A stretch of 9,662 nt of DNA from an uncultured Clostridia bacterium (GTDB taxonomy: Bacteria; Bacillota; Clostridia; Christensenellales; Borkfalkiaceae). Positions 1-5,129 of this stretch are shown piece after piece. The stretch is taken from NCBI GenBank assembly GCA_905235765.1, contig CAJOMM010000026.1, forward strand, positions 1 to 9,662, in the 5' to 3' direction. Numbering within the stretch: position 1 is the first letter of the stretch; every line of letters starts with the position of its first letter. Both the position numbers and the translations under genes were made by a program. The notes under the pieces are model-generated. The model ran no database searches and had not been told where the DNA came from. It was given only the letters and a program-made list of their open reading frames with translations.

Positions 1-1
1 C

Positions 2-352
2 GAGTATTTTATCTTTGCAAACGAAGACCTTTTGAAAGAAGTATGGATAAATCTTCTGGATAACGCCGTGAAATTTGCTTACCAACACAGCGAGATAGAG
101 GTGAAAATAAAAGAAAAGGACGGCGGAACGGAAATTTCCGTGGCAAACCACGGCGAAGAAATATCCGATGAAGATAAAGGTAAAATATTCAATAAATTTT
201 ATCAAAAAAATAAAGGCGTCGGCGCGGAAGGAAACGGCATAGGGCTTTCCATTGTAAAGCACGTCGTCGATATCCATAAAGGAAACGTCTCCGTCGAAAG
301 CGAAAACGGCGTAACGGTGTTTACGGTGTTTCTTCCGCAAGAAAAATTATGA
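2..352 (+). CDS. Sensor histidine kinase, C-terminal ATPase domain (5' end outside window)
   Basis: This is the last 116 residues of a two-component sensor kinase. The frame is open to the left edge, so the sensor and dimerisation regions are not visible. What remains is the HATPase_c catalytic domain, which binds ATP and phosphorylates the kinase's own histidine. The N-box reads EVWINLLDNAVKF near the start of the visible part. The G2-type glycine-rich segment GNGIGLSIVKHV lies at about residues 77-88, followed by a typical beta-strand ending in TVFTVFLP. A TTG codon at 32 could open a shorter frame, but it falls just before the N-box and would remove essential sequence, so this is a gene end and not a small gene. 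The stop overlaps the next start (ATGA, 349-352), indicating translational coupling. A cognate response regulator would be expected upstream of the window. The input signal cannot be inferred. Confidence 0.93.
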   Translation, partial: EYFIFANEDLLKEVWINLLDNAVKFAYQHSEIEVKIKEKDGGTEISVANHGEEISDEDKGKIFNKFYQKNKGVGAEGNGIGLSIVKHVVDIHKGNVSVESENGVTVFTVFLPQEKL

Positions 353-747
353 CTGAAGTAGTAGCCGCGCTGATTTATAAAGGCGATAAATTTCTCATTT
401 GTCAAAGACCTGAAAATAAGTCCAACCCCCTTTTATGGGAATTCGTGGGCGGAAAGGTGGAATCGGGGGAAGACGGCAGAGCCGCTCTCGTAAGAGAGTG
501 CAAAGAAGAACTTGGCGTTTCGGTTAAGGTAAACGAATATTTTGCCGAAGTAACCCACGAATATCCCGATATCACCGTTCATTTGACCGTTTTTAACGCG
601 GAAATCGTCAGAGGAGAAATAGCAAAACTCGAACATAACGATATAAAATGGATAACCGCGGCGGAAATAGACGATTATAAATTTTGCCCTGCCGATAAAA
701 TTATCCTCGAAAAAATAAAAACTTGTAAATCCAATACGCCAAAATAA
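349..747 (+). CDS. MutT-type Nudix hydrolase (probable 8-oxo-dGTP diphosphatase)
   Basis: This 132-residue protein has a full Nudix box GX5EX7REUXEEXGU: it starts at GKVESGE (about residues 35-41) and ends RECKEELGV (about 49-57), with Cys at one hydrophobic position. It opens with the MutT-like strand TEVVAALIYKGDKFLICQRP and has the following WEFVGGKVE segment. Proteins of this size and layout usually hydrolyse 8-oxo-dGTP or related oxidised or non-canonical NTPs to the monophosphate with Mg2+, cleaning the nucleotide pool in the cytosol. The substrate is inferred from family only; many MutT-like proteins act on other nucleotides, including CTP analogues. The start overlaps the histidine kinase stop by 4 bp and lacks a strong Shine-Dalgarno of its own, consistent with coupled translation. 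A hairpin terminator follows. There is no visible functional link to the kinase. Confidence 0.92.
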   Translation: MTEVVAALIYKGDKFLICQRPENKSNPLLWEFVGGKVESGEDGRAALVRECKEELGVSVKVNEYFAEVTHEYPDITVHLTVFNAEIVRGEIAKLEHNDIKWITAAEIDDYKFCPADKIILEKIKTCKSNTPK

Positions 748-787
748 ACCTAATAGAAATAATTCGGCAGCAACGCCGGAATTATAC

Positions 788-822
788 GCGCCGCCGCTTA
801 ACCGCAGCGGCGCAAGTTTTTT
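788..822 (+). terminator. Rho-independent terminator after the kinase-Nudix operon
   Basis: A GC-rich hairpin pairs GCGCCGCCGC (788-797) with GCAGCGGCGC (804-813), with a single C/A mismatch, a TTAACC loop, then AAG and six T residues (817-822). It lies 40 bp after the Nudix stop and before the promoter of the next unit. A second, weaker inverted repeat (AATTCGGC at 761-768 with GCCGGAATT at 775-783) sits just upstream and has no T-tract. Confidence 0.8.
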
Positions 823-844
823 AAAAATAAAAGCGAACAAATGT

Positions 845-873
845 TTGACTTTTATCGAATTACATGGTAATAT
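845..873 (+). promoter_or_regulatory. Sigma-A-type promoter for the radical SAM/DUF4130 unit
   Basis: The -35 element TTGACT (845-850), a 17-bp spacer and the -10 element TAATAT (868-873) are close to the sigma-A/sigma-70 consensus. Transcription would begin near 880, which leaves only about 10 nt before the ATG at 890. The ribosome binding site AAAGG (879-883) would then lie at the very 5' end of the mRNA. Confidence 0.7.
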
Positions 874-889
874 GTAATAAAGGTAAGTT

Positions 890-1330
890 ATGATAGACGA
901 AAGAAAACTTGTGATACTCACCGAAGGGGCAAAATACGACGTATCGTGTTCTTCTTCGGGGTCAAGGAGAAATAATAAATACGGGCAGATAGGAAACGCT
1001 TGTTTTTCGGGGATATGCCACTCTTATACGCAGGACGGGAGATGTATTTCGCTTTTGAAGATTCTTTTATCCAACGATTGCGCATACGACTGTAAATACT
1101 GCGTAAACAGGAGGAGTAACGACGTAGAGCGCGCTACCGCTTCTCCCGACGAGATATGCGAACTCGTAATGGCTTTTTACAGGAGGAACTATATAGAAGG
1201 GTTATTTTTATCTTCGGCGATAAAGGACAGTCCCGACCGCACTATGGAAATGCTGTATCTGACCGCTTATAAACTCCGCAAGGTGTACCGTTTCAACGGG
1301 TATATACACTTAAAAGGCATACCGGGATAA
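890..1330 (+). CDS. Radical SAM protein of the DNA modification/repair family, N-terminal part (frame broken)
   Basis: This is the N-terminal 146 residues of a radical SAM protein that matches the family annotated 'putative DNA modification/repair radical SAM protein' (TIGR03916-like, about 400 residues when complete). The iron-sulfur motif CxxxCxxC is CAYDCKYC at Cys64, Cys68 and Cys71 and would hold the [4Fe-4S] cluster that cleaves S-adenosylmethionine. The segment KYDVSCSSSG (about 15-24) is also typical of this family. The frame stops at TAA (1328-1330) right after YIHLKGIPG, in the middle of the radical SAM barrel. The rest of the protein continues in the next frame from about 1327. The start is the ATG at 890 with AAAGG six bases upstream. 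The fragment alone lacks the remaining barrel strands and the C-terminal helix-hairpin-helix region, so it is unlikely to be active. The substrate of the family is unknown; a DNA role is inferred from its partner and from fusions to uracil-DNA-glycosylase-like domains. Confidence 0.8.
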   Translation: MIDERKLVILTEGAKYDVSCSSSGSRRNNKYGQIGNACFSGICHSYTQDGRCISLLKILLSNDCAYDCKYCVNRRSNDVERATASPDEICELVMAFYRRNYIEGLFLSSAIKDSPDRTMEMLYLTAYKLRKVYRFNGYIHLKGIPG

Positions 1331-2124
1331 ACGCTGCCGGACTTTTGGCGGACAGAATGAGTTTTAATCTTGAACTTCCGACCGAGACCAGTCTTAAACT
1401 TTTGGCGCCGCAGAAAAACAAAAATTCTATACTTGCGCCTATGAAGATGTTGTCCGCCGATAAATATTTTGAGGCGCCGAATAAACGGAGGCGCGATTTT
1501 CTGCCTGCCGGACAAACTACGCAGTTGATCGTCGGGGCTTCTCCCGAAAACGACGCGCACATAATAAAACTTACCGAAAAACTGTATTCGGCGTATAAAA
1601 TGAAGAGAGTGTATTATTCTTCTTATATACCGACTAATTTCGAAACTTCGCTTTTGCCGAGCGTTGCCGCGCCGAAGATAAGAGAGCACAGGCTTTATCA
1701 GGCGGATTGGCTTTTAAGGTTTTACGGATTCACCGCGGACGAAATAACCGGAGACGACGGAAATCTTTCTTTGGAATACGATCCGAAATGCGCTTGGGCG
1801 TTAAGACATTTGGAATTATTTCCCGTGGAAATAAATTCCGCGCCGCTTGAAGTTATTTTAAGGGTGCCGGGTATCGGAGTGAAGACCGCTTCGCGTATAC
1901 TGCTTGCACGGAAAAACGCGAAACTCGGATTCGACGACTTAAAGAGACTTCGTGTCGTTATGAAAAGGGCTATGCACTTTATCACGTGCGACGGAAAGTT
2001 TATCGGCAGCAAAAGAGAAACGAGTATAATGGAACTTTTGAAGGGACAGGATAGCGAAGGCGTCGAACAGTTGTCTTTTTTTAACACGGGAGCGGCGCTT
2101 TCCGCGCTGACGGGGGAGTTATGA
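1327..2124 (+). pseudogene. Radical SAM protein, C-terminal part, in a shifted frame
   Basis: This frame continues the preceding protein as INAAGLLADRMSFNLELPTE and then KLLAPQKNKNSILAPM, the usual sequence after the YIHLKxIPG strand in this family. A TTG codon at 1345 is the only plausible nearby start and has no convincing ribosome binding site, so the segment is best read as the second half of a disrupted gene. Counting from that TTG, residues of about 166-190 form a helix-hairpin-helix, with core RVPGIGVKTASRIL, a non-specific DNA-binding element also seen in DNA glycosylases. As I recall the family, about five residues (GADPxLI pattern) lie between PG and I; they are missing here, which together with the frame change implies a 16-nt deletion. 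The gene overlaps the DUF4130 gene by 4 bp (ATGA). A true pseudogene and a sequencing or assembly error are both possible. The otherwise clean coding sequence suggests a recent or artefactual lesion. Confidence 0.72.
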
Positions 2125-2861
2125 CGGTTTTCGTTACAGAATTGAGTATTAAAGGGCTTTGTTGCGCGCTTTTTTACGCGTTTACCGAAAAAATTTTCCC
2201 GGACGACATAAAAGGCGGATACCTTCACGGCGAAACCTTCGTAGACACTTACGTTAAAATTTCCGTAGACCAAACTAAATACATGCGCGTTAAAAGGGCG
2301 CTTATAAAGTACGGCGGCGGCGAAACTTTTACGGATATAGAAGTGTGTTTGCGTTCGTGCGACGAAAAGGCTTATAAAGTGGCGTTCGACTATTGTAAAC
2401 TTATTTTGGAAAAACGTCGAGCGGTTTTCACCGACTTAAACGATAAAAGGGTATCGGATTTTACCTACGTAGTCAATAAGGTGTATTACGAACGGCATAA
2501 ATTTACAGGTTTTATAAGATTCAAAGAAACCGCAAGCGGTATACTTTACGCCGCGTATTCTCCGGACAACGATATAACGGAATTACTGTGTCCGCACTTT
2601 GTAAAAAGGCTTTCTTTAATTCCGTTTATTATACACGACGTAAAAAGAGGAACGGTGGGCGTATCCGACGGAAAGACTTTCAATATAGTTCACACCAAAA
2701 GGACGGCGGAACTCGTTTTGTCAGAGGATGAAAAGAGTTGGGAAGAACTCTGGAAAAGATACTATAAATCTGTAAATATAAAAGAGCGCAAAAATAAAAA
2801 ACAGCAAGACAATTATCTTCCGGTGCGCTACAGAAAATTTATGTCGGAAACTCAGGATTAA
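2121..2861 (+). CDS. DUF4130 'probable DNA metabolism' partner of the radical SAM protein
   Basis: This 246-residue protein fits the DUF4130 / SAM_7_link family (TIGR03915-like), which occurs almost always next to the radical SAM protein found here. In some bacteria the same domain is fused to a uracil-DNA-glycosylase-like region (TIGR03914). Visible family features are YYERHKFTGFIRFKE (about 123-137), the following YAAYSPDNDI and LLCPHFVKRL segments, IIHDVKRG, and the basic C-terminal end YLPVRYRKFMSE. The length is normal and the frame is intact, even though the upstream partner is broken. No signal peptide or membrane segment is seen, so it is probably cytosolic and may act on DNA. The biochemical activity of the family is not established to my knowledge. 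The start is set by the ATGA overlap with the upstream gene, implying translational coupling. The upstream frameshift would therefore probably reduce its expression. Confidence 0.85.
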   Translation: MTVFVTELSIKGLCCALFYAFTEKIFPDDIKGGYLHGETFVDTYVKISVDQTKYMRVKRALIKYGGGETFTDIEVCLRSCDEKAYKVAFDYCKLILEKRRAVFTDLNDKRVSDFTYVVNKVYYERHKFTGFIRFKETASGILYAAYSPDNDITELLCPHFVKRLSLIPFIIHDVKRGTVGVSDGKTFNIVHTKRTAELVLSEDEKSWEELWKRYYKSVNIKERKNKKQQDNYLPVRYRKFMSETQD

Positions 2862-2881
2862 AGCGCTAAAACGAAAAGTTT

Positions 2882-4261
2882 CTAACCTAAAATCGCGATG
2901 GATATGGCGCAGAAAAGCATAAGCGACAATGCGTCGACTATGGTCGTAATAAACGGACTTGCCATTACTGCCGGATCGAGTTTGATTTTCTTTGCGAACA
3001 TCGGCAACAGACACCCGACAATCTTTGCCATAATTATCGTAACAAACAAAGCTAAAGAAACGGTTAAGCAAAGTAAAGGCGTATAATCTTTATATCCGAA
3101 AAGTAAGTTGTCGATGAGCGTAAGTTTAACGAAGCACGCGACGGCGAGCGTCGCCGCAAGTAAAATCGACACGCGAATTTCCTTCCACAAGACCTTAAAA
3201 AGATCTTTAAATTCAATGTCTCCTAAGGCAATCGAACGAATTATGGTAACCGAAGCCTGACCGCCGGCGTTTCCGCCCGTATCCATAAGCATCGGCACGC
3301 ACGCTATAAGCACTGTGCTTATATCGGAAAGCGAAGCTTCGTAAGTGTTGAGAATAAGTCCCGTAAACGTTGCGGATACCATAAGGAGTAAAAGCCAAGG
3401 AACCCTCGCTTTCCAAATGCTCCAAATAGACTGTTTAAGGTAAGGCTTTTCGTTAGGCAGGATAGCCGCCATCTTCTGAATATCTTCGGTGGCTTCTTCC
3501 TGAAGAACGTCGACTGCGTCGTCTACCGTAACGATACCGACGAGGCACCCTTCTCTGTCCACGACGGGGAGCGCCAGGAAGTCGTATTTAGAAAGCATCA
3601 TAGCCACTTGTTCTTTATCGTCCAAGGTTTCGACGGTTATAACGGAATCGTCCATTATGTCGCGCAAGACGTCGGTTTTTCCCGCCAAAAGCATTTCTTT
3701 TACGGTAACGACGCCGATAAGGTGTTTGCGGTTATCCGTTACGTAACAGGTATATATCGTTTCTGAATTGATACCGGTTTTTCTGATTTTATCGAATCCT
3801 TGTTCCACGGTCATATCGGCGGAAAACGATACGAACTCCGTAGTCATTATACTTCCGGCAGAATCGTCCGGATATTCGAGAAGTTCGTTTATCTGTTGGC
3901 GGTTTTGAGGGTCGGAGTTTTTCAGGATTCTTTTTACGACGTTAGCGGGCATTTCTTCGATTACGTCTACGGCGTCGTCGAGGAACATGTCGTCGATAAC
4001 GGCTTTAAGTTCTTTATCGGTAAAAGCTTTGATCAAAGCTTCCTGAGTGTCCGAATCGGTCTCTATGAAAACGTCGCTTGCGAGGTCTTTCGGGAGAAGT
4101 CTGAAAAACCGAATCTGATCTATCTCTTCCAGATTATCTTCAATAAATTTAGCGATATCCGCAGGTTCCGTATCCGAAAGAAGCGCTTTCAGTTCGTTGT
4201 ATTTTTTATTTACGAAAAGTTCTTCGAGTTGTTCAAACAATTTTAGCAATTCTTCCGTCAT
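2882..4261 (-). CDS. mgtE: Magnesium transporter MgtE
   Basis: This 459-residue protein is a Mg2+ channel/transporter of the inner membrane that normally works as a homodimer. Residues 1-135 form the MgtE N domain (acidic, helical), about 136-256 the paired CBS domains that sense cytosolic Mg2+ (for example DFLALPVVDREG and VGIVTVDDAVDVL), then a connecting plug helix, and about 285-459 the membrane domain with five expected helices. The pore signature PMLMDTGGNAGGQAS is at 323-337. The conserved DPAVMASPFITTIVDA is at 429-444, with Asp443 matching the key pore aspartate of the family. The frame is open up to 4315, but the ATG at 4261 is chosen because GGGAGG (4268-4273) lies six bases before it and the upstream extension would run through the riboswitch terminator. 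The gene stands alone behind an M-box leader, so expression should rise when Mg2+ is scarce. It converges on the DUF4130 gene with 20 bp between the two stops. Confidence 0.97.
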   Translation of the reverse strand: MTEELLKLFEQLEELFVNKKYNELKALLSDTEPADIAKFIEDNLEEIDQIRFFRLLPKDLASDVFIETDSDTQEALIKAFTDKELKAVIDDMFLDDAVDVIEEMPANVVKRILKNSDPQNRQQINELLEYPDDSAGSIMTTEFVSFSADMTVEQGFDKIRKTGINSETIYTCYVTDNRKHLIGVVTVKEMLLAGKTDVLRDIMDDSVITVETLDDKEQVAMMLSKYDFLALPVVDREGCLVGIVTVDDAVDVLQEEATEDIQKMAAILPNEKPYLKQSIWSIWKARVPWLLLLMVSATFTGLILNTYEASLSDISTVLIACVPMLMDTGGNAGGQASVTIIRSIALGDIEFKDLFKVLWKEIRVSILLAATLAVACFVKLTLIDNLLFGYKDYTPLLCLTVSLALFVTIIMAKIVGCLLPMFAKKIKLDPAVMASPFITTIVDALSLMLFCAISIAILG

Positions 4262-4275
4262 ATTCTGCCTCCCGA

Positions 4276-4301
4276 TAAAAAAACCGCCGAAAACCGGCGG
4301 T
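4276..4301 (-). terminator. Riboswitch-controlled intrinsic terminator ahead of mgtE
   Basis: In the minus-strand transcript a hairpin ACCGCCG-GTTTT-CGGCGGT is followed by seven U residues. It ends only three bases before the mgtE ribosome binding site (4268-4273), so termination here releases RNA before any mgtE codon. Its place at the end of the M-box leader fits a transcription-attenuation expression platform. Confidence 0.85.
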
Positions 4302-4302
4302 A

Positions 4303-4462
4303 TAATTTTAAGCAACCATTCTGGCTTTAACTTCGTAGGGCTTGAAACTGCGTTGGGTTACGCCTTGTTTTCGACGAAACCTGTTAAACCTGCTTGTAGT
4401 GTCTCCACTTCTTTGCGGCAGCAGCCCGTATCCCTACGGTAGTCTTACCTACCGGACTTATA
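4303..4462 (-). ncRNA. M-box (ykoK leader) magnesium riboswitch
   Basis: The leader RNA of mgtE carries the landmarks of the M-box aptamer, in order. GGUAG-GUAAGA-CUACC (4438-4453) corresponds to the GGUGAGGCUCC hairpin. GGGCUGCUGCCGCAAAG corresponds to the CUGCUGCC segment. GGUUUAACAG corresponds to the family's GGGUCAACAG. CAGUUUCAAGCCCUACGAAG corresponds to CAGUGCUAAAGCUCUACGA. CGUAGGG (4432-4438) is exactly complementary to CCCUACG (4334-4340) and closes the core. In this family Mg2+ binding compacts the aptamer and favours the downstream terminator, switching off Mg2+ importers; that direction is inferred here from the terminator. The edges are approximate. I found only short candidate antiterminator pairings, for example CGGUA at 4450-4454 with UACCG at 4298-4302. 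The call rests on motif order, the mgtE context and the terminator, not on a covariance-model search. Confidence 0.87.
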
Positions 4463-4472
4463 TCTTTTTTTT

Positions 4473-4501
4473 AGTTTACTACCATTATATGACTTTGTCA
4501 A
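4473..4501 (-). promoter_or_regulatory. Promoter of the M-box-mgtE transcript
   Basis: On the minus strand TTGACA (4496-4501) is separated by exactly 17 bp from TAAACT (4473-4478), placing the transcript start near 4466, just ahead of the M-box. A TATAAT lies inside the spacer but has no good -35 element at the right distance. Confidence 0.65.
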
Positions 4502-4531
4502 CAATATTTTATTTGAAGAAAAAATTTTATA

Positions 4532-4987
4532 TCAATTATTTTCTCCGCTTTCCATTACGTACGCTACCGTCGGGTTTTCTCTTTTTACGGCGGCGATAAA
4601 ATCCGAGTATTCTTCGCTCTTAATGACCGCCACGGTATATTTCCCGTTTTTAAGATATAAGACGAGTTTATCCTGCTTTTTAAAATACGAAATTTGCGAA
4701 ACGTCTTCAGTTTTTATACTGCTTAAAAATAATCCTAAGCGAATATAAATTTTACCTTCTTTAACCGTATATTTCCCGTACACCAAGACCGATACGGAAA
4801 TGACGAGTAAGAAAAGGCACGCAAAGGCTATCGCCGCGCAGAAAATCGCACGGGACGTAGAAGAATCGTACAGAATAAAAAAGTCGTAAATATTCTTTGC
4901 CGTGCCGAAAGCTAAAAGCACCGATACCGCCGAAAGCAATATCCATACGATAACAGAGTATCTGAATCTGAATTTGTTTTTTTCCAT
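4532..4987 (-). CDS. Two-TM membrane protein with a possible PH-like domain, function unknown
   Basis: I cannot name this 151-residue protein. A short basic N-terminus (MEKNKFRFRY) is followed by two hydrophobic helices at about residues 11-30 and 47-70. A soluble C-terminal region of about 80 residues comes next, with short beta-strands such as KYTVKEGKIYIRLG, DVSQISYFKKQ and KLVLYLKNGKYTVAV, then a helix (SEEYSDFIAAVKREN). That order resembles bacterial PH-domain membrane proteins (YdbS/DUF1200-like), where the beta-rich part faces the cytosol, but this is inference from layout only. The ATG at 4987 has GGAG (4995-4998) seven bases upstream. The gene has its own promoter and is transcribed divergently from the hydratase gene. 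It ends about 30 bp before the mgtE promoter, and I see no strong terminator between them, so some read-through into the mgtE leader is possible. Confidence 0.75.
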   Translation of the reverse strand: MEKNKFRFRYSVIVWILLSAVSVLLAFGTAKNIYDFFILYDSSTSRAIFCAAIAFACLFLLVISVSVLVYGKYTVKEGKIYIRLGLFLSSIKTEDVSQISYFKKQDKLVLYLKNGKYTVAVIKSEEYSDFIAAVKRENPTVAYVMESGENN

Positions 4988-5004
4988 TTTCTTTCTCCGC
5001 TAAA

Positions 5005-5033
5005 ATTATATAACGGTCGCGAAAAAATATCAA
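5005..5033 (-). promoter_or_regulatory. Promoter of the two-TM protein gene
   Basis: On the minus strand TTGATA (5028-5033) and TATAAT (5005-5010) are separated by 17 bp. Transcription would begin near 4998, inside or next to the GGAG ribosome binding site, so the leader would be very short. Confidence 0.65.
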
Positions 5034-5073
5034 GAAGTTTTATCAACTATCTATTTAAACGCGTAAAATTGCT

Positions 5074-5102
5074 TTGCGAAGTTTGTTGTTTTATGATAAA
5101 AT
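5074..5102 (+). promoter_or_regulatory. Promoter of the aconitase-family hydratase gene
   Basis: TTGCGA (5074-5079) and TAAAAT (5097-5102) are separated by 17 bp, giving a start near 5109. The ribosome binding site AAAAGGAG (5116-5123) lies six bases before the ATG at 5130. The 13-bp AT-rich palindrome TTTTATGATAAAA (5090-5102) covers the -10 element and could be an operator, though such palindromes also arise by chance in AT-rich DNA. Confidence 0.5.
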
Positions 5103-5129
5103 ATTAAAAACGAGTAAAAGGAGAAGCGT

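Noticed and set aside
761..783. Inverted repeat AATTCGGC / GCCGGAATT as a separate regulatory site
   Set aside because: Short, imperfect and without a T-tract; more likely part of the 3' end structure before the terminator.
433..921. 162-residue minus-strand frame opposite the Nudix gene
   Set aside because: It covers the Nudix coding region, terminator and promoter on the other strand, and its composition looks random with no family motif.
1305..1335. Programmed -1 ribosomal frameshift in the radical SAM gene
   Set aside because: No X_XXY_YYZ slippery heptamer in frame, no obvious downstream stimulatory hairpin, and the joined product would still lack about five family residues.
1267..1689. 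Two overlapping minus-strand frames opposite the radical SAM break
   Set aside because: They are rich in Arg, Phe and Ser as expected of antisense shadow frames; the sense strand matches the radical SAM family on both sides.
4262..4315. Upstream extension of MgtE to a start at 4315
   Set aside because: It would translate the riboswitch terminator; the ATG at 4261 has a strong GGGAGG site and fits the family N-terminus.
3800..4442. Plus-strand frames opposite mgtE and the M-box
   Set aside because: They are shadows of the MgtE coding strand and of the structured leader RNA.
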